This document shows, piece after piece, positions 32,850 through 41,266 of a stretch of 64,000 nt of DNA. Position 1 is the first letter of the stretch; each line of letters opens with the position of its first letter. A program made the position numbers and the translations under genes. The notes under the pieces were generated by a model. The model was not told the origin of the DNA, did no database searches, and was given only the letters and a program-made list of their open reading frames with translations. Source of the stretch: Rahnella sp. AA. GTDB lineage: Bacteria; Pseudomonadota; Gammaproteobacteria; Enterobacterales; Enterobacteriaceae. The DNA lies in contig NZ_PITQ01000005.1 in NCBI RefSeq assembly GCF_002834385.1, positions 372,001 to 436,000 of the forward strand. Reading direction: 5' to 3'.

Positions 32850-32887
32850 TTGGCACCTTTATATGTGAGTATCTTGGCTCTTTTATA
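32850..32887. promoter_or_regulatory. Direct repeats, candidate MocR operator
   Basis: TTGGCACCTTTATA (32850-32863) and TTGGCTCTTTTATA (32874-32887) match at 12 of 14 positions and are offset by 24 bp. They lie between the divergent regulator and amidohydrolase. MocR proteins commonly bind such direct repeats. The first copy overlaps the regulator's own ribosome binding site. Confidence 0.55.
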
Positions 32888-32983
32888 CCGCCAATAGCAG
32901 GAATAGGATAGCGCCCATCACATCAGTACTTGCGCCACGCACTTTGCGATGCCAGGGAAATTCAATTTCTTCGAGGATTAATT

Positions 32984-34633
32984 ATGTCTGCTAAAGCAAC
33001 AGTGATTTATTCAGCCAGAAAAATTATCACCATGTGCCCTTCCTTACCGGAAGCCAGCCATGTGGCGGTAAAAGATGGAAAGATCCTGGGCGTCGGTTCA
33101 CTGGATGAACTCAAAGAATGGGGCGATTATGTCGTTGATAACACCTTCGCAGATAAAATCATTGTACCGGGCCTGATTGAAGCGCATTCCCATACGACAG
33201 GCGGCGGTATGTGGCAATTCCCCTATGTGGGCTTTTATGACCGCCCGGACTATACCGGTAAAATCTGGAAAGGCTGCCGCTCATTCGAAGAAGTCGTCGC
33301 AGCTTTGCAAAGCGTCGAAAAAACCATGACGGACCCGCACGCCCCGCTGATTGCGTGGGGCGTAGACCCCATCTACTTCGGCAGCGAGAAGCTTGGCCGT
33401 GAGCATCTGGATCAGGTTTCAACGACGCGTCCGGTTGCAGTGATCCATATGAGTATCCATCTGATGGGTGCCAATACAGCGGCCCTGGCAGACTGCGGCA
33501 TTTTTGATGACTGCCAGATCGAAGGCGTACTGAAAAAAGAGGATGGCTCTCTGCATGGTGAACTGGTTGAGTTCGCAGCGATGGGCCCCGTGTTGCAGAA
33601 GTATGGTTTTTGGGATGCGCTGACCACTGAAAAAGCCATTCGTAATTTCGGTCAGGAAGCGTTTCGCGCAGGCTGCACATCAGCCGCCGATATGGGCCTG
33701 ACTGATTTCGATAATCCTGAACTGGCCGCTAACTATATCCGCATGACCCGTGAAGAAGATTTCCCGATACGCCTGCTGGTGGCTTATGGTCCTCCGTTTG
33801 TTAAAAAACCGTTTATTGAAGCCGTAGAGTTTGCCGCTGATGTGATGAAACACGGCCACGATAAGATGATCTTCGGCCCGATGAAAATCTTCCTCGATGG
33901 TTCAATTCAGGGTGGTTCAGGCAGAATGCTGGCACCGGGATATTTTAAAACGGGCAATAATGGTGCCTGGAATGCGACGCCGGCTGAAATTGATACGCAG
34001 GTATATGAAATCATGAAGCGGGGTTACCAGGTCCATTGCCATTGCAATGGTGATGAAGCGTCTGAAGCCTTCATTCAGGCCGTAGAGAAGACGCTGAACC
34101 GCATTCCGGCAGTAAACCATCGGGCAGGTATGCAGCACGCACAAATGCTGCGTGAAGATCAGTTCAAGCGCATTAAAACACTCGGCATGTGCGTCAACTT
34201 CTTCAGTAACCATATCTATTACTGGGGCGACCAGCATTACAGTAAAACCATGGGTCCGGAACGCGCCAACCGAATGAATGGCTGTGGCAGCGCCGTTCGT
34301 CATGGTATTCCTTTCGCTTTCCACAGTGATTGCGGCATTACACCGATTAACCCTTTATTCACCGGCTGGTGTGCGGTGAACCGGGTTACTGCTTCAGGCC
34401 GCGTGCTGGGTGAGCACGAAAAAATCAGTCTGCAGGATGCGCTTCACGCCATGACCGTGGGCGCCGCATACACAATGAAACTCGATCATCTGATTGGCAG
34501 TATCGAATGCGGCAAATTAGCTGATTTCACCATCCTTGAAGAAAACCCACTTACCGTTGAGCCGATGCATCTGAAAGATATTCAGGTCTGGGGCACCGTA
34601 CTGGGCGGAAAAGTGCAACCACTTTCCCGATAG
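32984..34633 (+). CDS. AepA/YtcJ-like metal-dependent amidohydrolase
   Basis: This 549-residue enzyme belongs to the amidohydrolase superfamily, YtcJ branch, which includes the Pectobacterium protein AepA. Metal-ligand motifs are visible: H-x-H in EAHSH near residue 66, KIFLDGSIQGG with a possible bridging lysine, HCHCNGD and the late HSD in FHSDCGITPINP. The N-terminus has a small beta-sandwich (ATVIYSARKIITM). It is likely cytoplasmic, because no signal peptide is seen. ATG 32984 has GAGG upstream; the longer frame to 32930 is not conserved. It leads a gene set with two exporters under a MocR regulator. The substrate is unknown. Confidence 0.83.
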   Translation: MSAKATVIYSARKIITMCPSLPEASHVAVKDGKILGVGSLDELKEWGDYVVDNTFADKIIVPGLIEAHSHTTGGGMWQFPYVGFYDRPDYTGKIWKGCRSFEEVVAALQSVEKTMTDPHAPLIAWGVDPIYFGSEKLGREHLDQVSTTRPVAVIHMSIHLMGANTAALADCGIFDDCQIEGVLKKEDGSLHGELVEFAAMGPVLQKYGFWDALTTEKAIRNFGQEAFRAGCTSAADMGLTDFDNPELAANYIRMTREEDFPIRLLVAYGPPFVKKPFIEAVEFAADVMKHGHDKMIFGPMKIFLDGSIQGGSGRMLAPGYFKTGNNGAWNATPAEIDTQVYEIMKRGYQVHCHCNGDEASEAFIQAVEKTLNRIPAVNHRAGMQHAQMLREDQFKRIKTLGMCVNFFSNHIYYWGDQHYSKTMGPERANRMNGCGSAVRHGIPFAFHSDCGITPINPLFTGWCAVNRVTASGRVLGEHEKISLQDALHAMTVGAAYTMKLDHLIGSIECGKLADFTILEENPLTVEPMHLKDIQVWGTVLGGKVQPLSR

Positions 34634-34645
34634 CAAACCTTTTGA

Positions 34646-34672
34646 CCCCTGACCTGCCCGGTTAGGGGTTTT
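34646..34672 (+). terminator. Terminator after the amidohydrolase gene
   Basis: CCCCTGACC and GGTTAGGGG form a nine-bp stem with one G-U pair, and TTTT follows. Transcription into the first exporter would need read-through or a separate promoter in the following 80 bp. Confidence 0.75.
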
Positions 34673-34750
34673 CCTTTTAACGCGCCGTTTTATCTGGCTG
34701 GAAACAGCCGGATGGCTTTCTGCTACCCATTTTTTAACGAGGTAATTTTT

Positions 34751-36412
34751 ATGGCAACACATGCCACTCTGCCTTCTGACAGGGCCATTTCAGTCTCAGG
34801 ATGGGCCAAATGGCTTCCACTTCTGGTGCTTTGCCTTGCCCAGCTTTCGACTTCGGGTGATAACGCCACATTGAGTATTGCGACCGGAGCGCTGGTAAAA
34901 GATCTTCATGCTTCAATGGATTTAATCAACATTGCCAACGCCATGTACTCGCTGGCTGCGGGATCACTGATGGTCGCTGCGGGTATGGTAGGGTTGATTG
35001 TTGGTTGGAAGAAAACCTTCCGCATCGGCTGCACCTTGTTGTTCTGTGCTGAACTGACCGCATTCCTCTCACCTAATATGCAAATTTTCACTTACGGTGC
35101 CCGCCTGCTTTCCGGTGTTGGCGGCAGCTTTATGATCCCATCGGTCCTTGGATTAATCGCCAGTAATTTCAAAGGGCGCGATCAGGCCGTCGCTTTTGGC
35201 GCAATCGGTGCAGCCAGTGGCGTCTCATTTGCTGCCGGGCCACTGATTTGCGGCACGCTGGTTGATCAGCTCGGCTGGCGGTATGCTTTCGCGGCCATCG
35301 CATGCCTGTGCATTGTTATCTTCATTGGCTCATTTATTATCCCGACACCAGCAAAACCTGAGCGAAAAGTGAAATTCGATTTACCAGGCGTTGTACTGAC
35401 TGTCATTGGACTGTTCAGCGTCATTCTTGGCTTTCTGAAAGTTTCCAGCTGGGGTTTATTTACGCCTTTTGCAGCGCCTTTCACGGTGTTGGGTTTAAGT
35501 CCGGCGCCTTTCCTGGTGGTATTTGGACTTGTGGTTCTGGCAGTCATGCTCAAATGGGAGCGCCATCGTGAAGCATCAGTGGGGAGTGCATTAATTCCAA
35601 TGTCTTTCCTTTCCACCCCCCAGGTTCGTAACGGCCTCTGTCTCACCGCCTTTATTTTCCTGGCATATGGCTCAGGAATTTTTGTCACCGTCAGCTTTGT
35701 GCAGGTCGTCGCCGGGTTGAACGGCATTCAAACCGGTTTGATGATTTTACCTTTCGCTTTAGGGGTAGTGATTTTCTCTCTTGGCCTGCCAGTGGTGTGG
35801 AAAAATGCCAATCCGAAACGGATGTGTCAGTCAGCACTCCTGATTGGCACACTCGGCTCGGTGTTATGTATTTTCGGTTTTGGGCCTACCACCTTCTCTG
35901 TGATCGTACCCGCAGGGATGTGTCTGATTGGGATCAGCATGGGGATTGTCTCCGCGTATTCCAGCTATATTGTGACCAGCGGGTTACCTGCACGGGATGC
36001 ACAACAATCTGGCGGGGTTCAGGCGACATCGCGTAATGTGGGCCAGGCGATAGGTGTTGCCGTTTGTGGCATGGTGATGCTGACAGCGGTGACCATGGGG
36101 GTTCAGGGTGCTGCGCGGAGTGATTCGTCTTTAAGTGCAGATACCCAAACTAAAGTTTCTCAGATAACGGTTATCCCGTATCTGAGTGATACAAACTTTT
36201 CAAAACTGATGCTGGATCATGGGATCACACAAAAAGATGTTCCAGCTCTGACTCAGGTGTATCAAACGTCCAGGCTGAATGCGACACGGGCAGGAATGAT
36301 TGCGACTGCTGTCATGACAGCTCTCTTCTTATTAGGTACACGTAATTTACCGACCAAAACTCACGTTAATCAGCCAGAAATATTATGTGAAGGCCGCAAA
36401 AAGAAGCAGTGA
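34751..36412 (+). CDS. DHA2-type MFS transporter, copy 1
   Basis: This 553-residue permease is a 14-helix major facilitator of the DHA2 (drug:proton antiporter) type. Motif D1-like STSGDNATLSIATGAL opens helix 1, motif A follows as GWKKTFRIG, and the antiporter motif C reads GAASGVSFAAGPLICG. A charged central loop separates the halves. ATG 34751 has ACGAGG upstream. It is closely related to the gene at 36522, suggesting a tandem duplication. It likely exports the product or a toxic substrate of the neighbouring amidohydrolase pathway, but import is possible and the substrate is unknown. Confidence 0.88.
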   Translation: MATHATLPSDRAISVSGWAKWLPLLVLCLAQLSTSGDNATLSIATGALVKDLHASMDLINIANAMYSLAAGSLMVAAGMVGLIVGWKKTFRIGCTLLFCAELTAFLSPNMQIFTYGARLLSGVGGSFMIPSVLGLIASNFKGRDQAVAFGAIGAASGVSFAAGPLICGTLVDQLGWRYAFAAIACLCIVIFIGSFIIPTPAKPERKVKFDLPGVVLTVIGLFSVILGFLKVSSWGLFTPFAAPFTVLGLSPAPFLVVFGLVVLAVMLKWERHREASVGSALIPMSFLSTPQVRNGLCLTAFIFLAYGSGIFVTVSFVQVVAGLNGIQTGLMILPFALGVVIFSLGLPVVWKNANPKRMCQSALLIGTLGSVLCIFGFGPTTFSVIVPAGMCLIGISMGIVSAYSSYIVTSGLPARDAQQSGGVQATSRNVGQAIGVAVCGMVMLTAVTMGVQGAARSDSSLSADTQTKVSQITVIPYLSDTNFSKLMLDHGITQKDVPALTQVYQTSRLNATRAGMIATAVMTALFLLGTRNLPTKTHVNQPEILCEGRKKKQ

Positions 36413-36460
36413 TGTTTCAGTCATGGTAATAACCCATTGATTATTATTCTGATATTTTCA

Positions 36461-36492
36461 GCGTGCATCTTGCAAAACAGATGCACGCTTTT
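36461..36492 (+). terminator. Terminator between the two MFS copies
   Basis: GCGTGCATCT and AGATGCACGC form a perfect 10-bp stem with an eight-base loop, followed by TTTT. Confidence 0.88.
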
Positions 36493-36521
36493 ACGCAGAT
36501 AAAGTCATCAGGAAAAATAAG

Positions 36522-38147
36522 ATGGACTGGAAATTAAAAAATAACCGGCAGGCTATGGGATGGCCTTTGCTGATTCTGTGCCTCGCACAGTTTCTGGCTT
36601 CGGCGGATAACGTGACTCTCAGCATCGCCACCCGCGCACTTATTCAGGATTTCGGCGCATCAATGGCGCAAATCAGCACGGCGAATACGATGTACCCGCT
36701 GATTTCAGGCACTTTTATGATTGCAGGCGGAATGCTCGGATTAATTTTTGGCTGGCGCAGAACTTTTCGCACAGGTTGCCTGATTTATTTTTTAGCAGAA
36801 CTCACTGCCGTATTTTCGCCATCAGTCACCGTATTTACCTGTGCAGCAAGGATTCTGGCAGGTATAGGTGGCAGCCTGATGATCCCGGCAGTGTTCGGAA
36901 TTATTACCGGGAGTTTTTATGGGCGCGAACAGGCCATTGCTTTTGGGGCACTTGGCGCTGCCAGCGGTTTTTCTTTCGCTATGGGGCCGGTTATCTGCGG
37001 TTCACTACTCGATTTACTGGGCTGGCGCTGGGCGTTTGGCACGCTGGGCGGCCTTGCATTAGTCATACTCGCCTGCTCGGTACTCATCCCTTCGCCACAG
37101 AAACCTCAGAGGCTCGTCCGGTTTGATTTACCGGGTTTTATCCTTTCAACGGCGGGTTTGTTTTTAGTGGTATTTGGGATGTTGCAGATATCAACCTGGG
37201 GAATGATCACGCCTTTTAATCCCCCCTTTACCGTTTATGGCTTTAGCCCTGCTCTGTTACTGGTGGTGGCCGGGTTGCTGGTGCTGCTTATGATGTTGCG
37301 CTGGGAAAAGCATCGCGAGAAATATTCAGGCAGCGCGATGATCCCACAATCTTTTTTGCGCACGGCTCAGGTTCGTGCGGGCTTGTACCTGACGATGTAC
37401 ATTTTTTTCGCTTACAGCTCAGGTATTTTCGTTGTGGTCAGTTTTGTGCAAGTTGTGGCTGGGTTGGATGCCATACATACGGGTTTACTGATCATCCCTT
37501 TCGCCGTTTGTCTGGCGAGCACATCTATGGGTATTCCTTTAATTTTTCGCAAAAGAAATCCACGACGCCAGTGCCGGGTAGGCTTGCTGTTGGGTGTGGC
37601 GGGTTCCATGCTGACCACATGTGGCATTGAAGGTCTGAATTTCGATATTTCGATCGTCACATCCGGGCTGTGCCTGATTGGTGCCAGCATGGGGACAGTG
37701 GCGGCCAGTGCCCCTTTTCTGATCACCAGCGCTTTGCCCGAGCGAGATGCTCAGCAATCAGGCGGAATACAGGCTGCGGCTCGTGATATCGGGCAGGCAT
37801 TGGGCGTGGCATTAGTGAGTATGGTGATGCTGACCGCCATGACTTTCAGCATGAAAAAATTGACGTCAGAAGTTCCAGGAATGACCCCGCAAACCTTTCA
37901 GGCAGTTAAAAATATGACGGTCATCCCCTATCTCAGTGATGCAGGATTTCAGGCGATGATAGTGACGAATGGAGCAAATCCTCAGGACCTTGCGGTACTT
38001 ACCCCTGTTTATCAAAAATCCCGGGCCCGGGTTACCCGCGCGGGTTTATTGTCGATGACCGTAATGACGTTATTGTTTCTTATGGGGACAGGGAAAATCC
38101 CGGTGACGCTGGAAAACGCACTTCCCAAAGGCAACAAAAGCCACTGA
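36522..38147 (+). CDS. DHA2-type MFS transporter, copy 2
   Basis: This 541-residue, 14-helix permease parallels copy 1 throughout: LASADNVTLSIATRAL at helix 1, GWRRTFRTG for motif A, GAASGFSFAMGPVICG for motif C, and ERDAQQSGGIQAAARDIGQALGV late in the protein. About half of the aligned residues look identical by eye. The ribosome binding site is weak (GGAAAAATAAG before ATG 36522). A terminator separates it from copy 1, so the two may be controlled independently. It converges with rluF. Substrate specificity is unknown. Confidence 0.88.
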   Translation: MDWKLKNNRQAMGWPLLILCLAQFLASADNVTLSIATRALIQDFGASMAQISTANTMYPLISGTFMIAGGMLGLIFGWRRTFRTGCLIYFLAELTAVFSPSVTVFTCAARILAGIGGSLMIPAVFGIITGSFYGREQAIAFGALGAASGFSFAMGPVICGSLLDLLGWRWAFGTLGGLALVILACSVLIPSPQKPQRLVRFDLPGFILSTAGLFLVVFGMLQISTWGMITPFNPPFTVYGFSPALLLVVAGLLVLLMMLRWEKHREKYSGSAMIPQSFLRTAQVRAGLYLTMYIFFAYSSGIFVVVSFVQVVAGLDAIHTGLLIIPFAVCLASTSMGIPLIFRKRNPRRQCRVGLLLGVAGSMLTTCGIEGLNFDISIVTSGLCLIGASMGTVAASAPFLITSALPERDAQQSGGIQAAARDIGQALGVALVSMVMLTAMTFSMKKLTSEVPGMTPQTFQAVKNMTVIPYLSDAGFQAMIVTNGANPQDLAVLTPVYQKSRARVTRAGLLSMTVMTLLFLMGTGKIPVTLENALPKGNKSH

Positions 38148-38154
38148 TAAAAAC

Positions 38155-38180
38155 AGGGCGAACTTAACGCCCTTTCTTTT
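38155..38180. terminator. Hairpin between MFS copy 2 and rluF
   Basis: AGGGCG and CGCCCT pair over a seven-base loop, with a T-rich tail (TTCTTTTT). It overlaps the last codons of rluF. Confidence 0.6.
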
Positions 38181-39036
38181 TCCGGCCAGGCTGGGCAAAA
38201 CGCTTGCGGGAAGCGGCGTTACCATCAGATTTGTCGCTCTTTTTCGGCTGGCTGACACCCGTTTTTTTTACCTGAGCGGGTTTAGATTGCGTTTTTTTAG
38301 CCAGTTTATCTTCAGAAGAGGAATTCTCAATCAGCTTAAATAGCTCGATCAGCTCATCATCCGTCAAATCACGCCACTCACCCAGCGGTAATCCTTTCAG
38401 GTTGATGTTCATAATGCGAACACGTTCAAGCTTCGTCACTTCGTAACCAAAGTGCTTACACATGCGGCGAATCTGACGATTTAAGCCCTGTACCAGCGTG
38501 ATACGAAACACCATCGGTGCTTCTCTCTTCACCTTACACTTTTTAGTCACCGTCCCCAGCATCGGCACACCAGCGCCCAGGCCGAGAATAAACTCATCCG
38601 TTATCGGTTTATTAACAGTTACCACGTACTCTTTTTCGTGATCGTTACCGGCTCGCAGGATTTTATTGACCAGATCTCCGTGATTGGTCAGTAAAATCAA
38701 CCCCTGTGAATCTTTGTCGAGACGGCCGATAGGAAAGACGCGTTTGCTATGATTAACGAAATCACGGATGTTATCCCGCTCCTCTTCTTCCATAGTCGTA
38801 ATGATACCAACGGGCTTATTCAGCGCGATCAGCACCAAATCCTCTTCATCGCGCGGTTCAATCACCTGACCGTTAACTTTCACGACATCTCCGGCAAATA
38901 CCTGAGCACCGACCGCGGCACGCTTGCCGTTAATAAAGACATTTCCTTGTTCAATGTAACGATCGGCATCGCGGCGGGAACAGATACCGCTCTCGCTAAT
39001 GTATTTGTTAAGACGAATGGAGGGGTTGGTCAGCAT
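38164..39036 (-). CDS. rluF: 23S rRNA pseudouridine(2604) synthase RluF
   Basis: RluF (290 residues) converts U2604 of 23S rRNA to pseudouridine and also acts on tRNA-Tyr in E. coli. An N-terminal S4 RNA-binding domain ([31 protein letters not shown], cut here) occupies residues 8-50. The RsuA-type catalytic domain has [10 protein letters not shown] with Asp107 as nucleophile, then [13 protein letters not shown]. The C-terminal tail is Lys/Ser-rich and ends GRKKKGR as in E. coli. In E. coli rluF is elsewhere, so its presence between pstS and glmS reflects rearrangement. Confidence 0.95.
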   Translation of the reverse strand: MLTNPSIRLNKYISESGICSRRDADRYIEQGNVFINGKRAAVGAQVFAGDVVKVNGQVIEPRDEEDLVLIALNKPVGIITTMEEEERDNIRDFVNHSKRVFPIGRLDKDSQGLILLTNHGDLVNKILRAGNDHEKEYVVTVNKPITDEFILGLGAGVPMLGTVTKKCKVKREAPMVFRITLVQGLNRQIRRMCKHFGYEVTKLERVRIMNINLKGLPLGEWRDLTDDELIELFKLIENSSSEDKLAKKTQSKPAQVKKTGVSQPKKSDKSDGNAASRKRFAQPGRKKKGR

Positions 39037-39160
39037 TCAGCAGGGTACCTTTAGAAAAACGCGGACTATACATTATCTGCGCCAGGTAACGAAGCCTGAG
39101 AGAGGAGAATCGTGACAGGAGCTTAACAAATAGAAAACCGGGGGGTAGCAGTTTTGAAAT

Positions 39161-39185
39161 AAAAAAGCGCCCGCAACAGGCGCTT
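39161..39185 (-). terminator. Terminator of glmUS
   Basis: AGCGCC and GGCGCT pair around a seven-base loop, followed on the minus strand by TTTTT. It lies about 27 bp after the glmS stop. Confidence 0.85.
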
Positions 39186-39250
39186 CGAGATCTGTATCAA
39201 AACCAACGTGGCTTATTCTACTGTAACTGATTTGGCCAGATTACGGGGCT
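39186..39250 (-). other. Predicted attTn7 site at the 3' end of glmS (unoccupied)
   Basis: The last 36 or so bases of glmS, encoding NLAKSVTVE, are the conserved target of TnsD. Tn7 inserts about 25 bp beyond the stop, here near 39188. No transposon ends are visible: the terminator and then rluF follow, so the site appears empty. Confidence 0.55.
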
Positions 39251-41042
39251 GGTCTACGTCAGTGCCTTTAATCAGCGCGACATAGTAAGAGAGTAACTGT
39301 AACGGAACCGTGTAGAAAATCGGTGCCACGATTTCTTCGACATGCGGTAACTGAATGATTTTCATACCGTCGCTGTCGGTGAAACCGGCATCCTGATCGG
39401 CGAAGACGTACAACAGGCCGCCGCGGGCGCGCACTTCTTCGATATTGGACTTCAGTTTTTCCAGCAGTTCGTTATTAGGTGCCACCACGATCACCGGCAT
39501 ATCTGCATCAATCAGCGCCAGCGGGCCGTGTTTGAGCTCACCAGCCGCATACGCCTCGGCATGAATGTAGGAAATCTCTTTCAGCTTCAGCGCACCTTCC
39601 ATCGCGATCGGGTATTGATCGCCACGACCGAGGAACAGCGCATGATGTTTGTCAGAGAAGCCTTCTGCCAGAGACTCGATGGTTTTATCCAGCGACAACA
39701 TCTGTTCAATACGTGCAGGCAGCGCCTGTAATGCGTGAACAATATCGTGCTCAACCTGCGGTGCCATACCTTTCAGGCGTCCCATACGCGCCACCAGCAT
39801 CAGCAGAACGGTCAGTTGGGTGGTGAACGCTTTGGTCGACGCCACGCCAATTTCGGTGCCCGCTTTGGTCATCAGCGCCAGATCGGATTCACGCACCAGC
39901 GAAGAACCGGCAACGTTACACACGGCCAGAGAACCGAGATAGCCGAGCTCTTTGGACAGGCGTAGTGCAGCCAGCGTATCGGCGGTTTCACCGGACTGAG
40001 ACAGGGTGATGATCAGGCTGCCAGGACGAACGGCAGATTTGCGATAGCGGAATTCCGACGCAATCTCGACATCGCACGGCATACCGGCCAGTGATTCGAA
40101 CCAGTAACGCGCCACCATACCGGAGTTGTATGACGTGCCGCAGGCAATGATCTGAACATGCTGAACGCGGGACAGGATATCATCCGCCTTTTCGCCCAGT
40201 TCGCTCAGATTCACTTCGCCGTGACTGAAACGCCCTTCCAGCGTGTTTTTAATCGCCAGTGGCTGTTCGTAGATTTCTTTTTGCATGTAGTGACGGTAAA
40301 CGCCTTTATCACCGGCGTCGTACTGCACTTTAGATTCGATTTCTGCGCGTTCAACCGCATGACCTTTTTTGTCATATACGCTGACGGAGCGGCGTTTAAC
40401 CTCGGCCACATCGCCTTCTTCCAGGAACAGGAAGCGGCGGGTGACGGGCAACAGCGCCAGCTGATCGGAAGCAATAAAGTTTTCACCTACGCCACGACCA
40501 ATGACCAGCGGACTGCCGGAACGGGCGGCGACCAGAACGGACGGATCACGTCGGTCCATCACCACAGTGCCGTAAGCGCCACGCAGTTGAGGGATCACGC
40601 GCTGAACGACTTCCAGCAACGTACCGCCCTGAAGTTGTTCCCAATGCACCAGATGCGCGATCACTTCGGTGTCCGTTTCGGAATCAAAACGATAACCGCG
40701 TTCAATCAGTAATTCACGCAGAGGTTCGTGGTTTTCGATAATGCCGTTATGCACTACCGCAATGTAATCAGATACATGCGGGTGTGCATTGGCTTCCGAA
40801 GGTTCACCGTGCGTTGCCCAGCGGGTATGTGCAATACCAGTACCGCCGTGCAAGGGATGTTCATCCAGAGCATCTGCCAGCATCTGGACTTTCCCCAGAC
40901 GACGCAGGCGCCCCATTTTCCCGTCTGCATCAATCACAGCCAGACCCGCTGAGTCATAACCGCGGTATTCCAGACGGCGTAAACCTTCTAACAGAATTTC
41001 AGCAATATCGCGTTGCGCTACCGCGCCTACAATTCCACACAT
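39213..41042 (-). CDS. glmS: Glutamine-fructose-6-phosphate aminotransferase GlmS
   Basis: GlmS (609 residues, as in E. coli) makes glucosamine-6-phosphate from fructose-6-phosphate and glutamine, the first step to UDP-GlcNAc for peptidoglycan and LPS. The mature enzyme begins at Cys2 (MCGIVGAV), the nucleophile of the glutaminase domain (residues 2-240). Two SIS sugar-isomerase domains follow, with ACGTSYNSG and the SQSGETADT phosphate loop. The C-terminus LAKSVTVE is conserved. It lies 224 bp downstream of glmU. The spacer contains two hairpins and a DnaA box. In enteric bacteria glmS mRNA is activated by the GlmZ small RNA, which could act here too. Confidence 0.98.
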   Translation of the reverse strand: MCGIVGAVAQRDIAEILLEGLRRLEYRGYDSAGLAVIDADGKMGRLRRLGKVQMLADALDEHPLHGGTGIAHTRWATHGEPSEANAHPHVSDYIAVVHNGIIENHEPLRELLIERGYRFDSETDTEVIAHLVHWEQLQGGTLLEVVQRVIPQLRGAYGTVVMDRRDPSVLVAARSGSPLVIGRGVGENFIASDQLALLPVTRRFLFLEEGDVAEVKRRSVSVYDKKGHAVERAEIESKVQYDAGDKGVYRHYMQKEIYEQPLAIKNTLEGRFSHGEVNLSELGEKADDILSRVQHVQIIACGTSYNSGMVARYWFESLAGMPCDVEIASEFRYRKSAVRPGSLIITLSQSGETADTLAALRLSKELGYLGSLAVCNVAGSSLVRESDLALMTKAGTEIGVASTKAFTTQLTVLLMLVARMGRLKGMAPQVEHDIVHALQALPARIEQMLSLDKTIESLAEGFSDKHHALFLGRGDQYPIAMEGALKLKEISYIHAEAYAAGELKHGPLALIDADMPVIVVAPNNELLEKLKSNIEEVRARGGLLYVFADQDAGFTDSDGMKIIQLPHVEEIVAPIFYTVPLQLLSYYVALIKGTDVDQPRNLAKSVTVE

Positions 41043-41059
41043 CAGTTTTATTCCTATTG

Positions 41060-41077
41060 AAGGTCTTTCGGGACCTT
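41060..41077 (-). promoter_or_regulatory. Stem-loop in glmS leader
   Basis: AAGGTC and GACCTT pair around a six-base loop, ending 17 nt before ATG 41042 and just upstream of the AGGA ribosome binding site. It could affect glmS translation. On the plus strand a T-run follows, which makes it terminator-like in that direction. Confidence 0.5.
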
Positions 41078-41096
41078 TTTTGATGCCTGACCTGAT

Positions 41097-41105
41097 TTAT
41101 CCACA
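41097..41105. promoter_or_regulatory. Consensus DnaA box in the glmU-glmS spacer
   Basis: TTATCCACA, a perfect DnaA box, lies 55 bp upstream of glmS and about 12 kb from oriC. Whether DnaA binds here is unknown. Confidence 0.5.
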
Positions 41106-41165
41106 CGCCCCGTTTTCCGGTGTACGTGTGGCTCCCCGAGCCTTGTAGAGAGTTGGGGTTATTAT

Positions 41166-41202
41166 GTTTTGGTCTGCGTTCGGAAAAAACGCAGACCAAA
41201 AC
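41166..41202 (-). promoter_or_regulatory. 15-bp perfect stem-loop between glmU and glmS
   Basis: GTTTTGGTCTGCGTT (41166-41180) is exactly complementary to AACGCAGACCAAAAC (41188-41202) across a seven-base loop. No T-run follows on the minus strand, so a processing or stability element for the glmU-glmS mRNA is more likely than a terminator. Confidence 0.65.
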
Positions 41203-41266
41203 ACAAAGTGGCAGAAAGAAATCAGGCGCAAATTTCTGCGCCTGACGCACTAAGTTTCAGAATAGC

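Noticed and set aside
39186..39250. Tn7 insertion at attTn7
   Set aside because: The target end of glmS is intact, but no Tn7 genes or terminal repeats follow; rluF and ordinary chromosome do.
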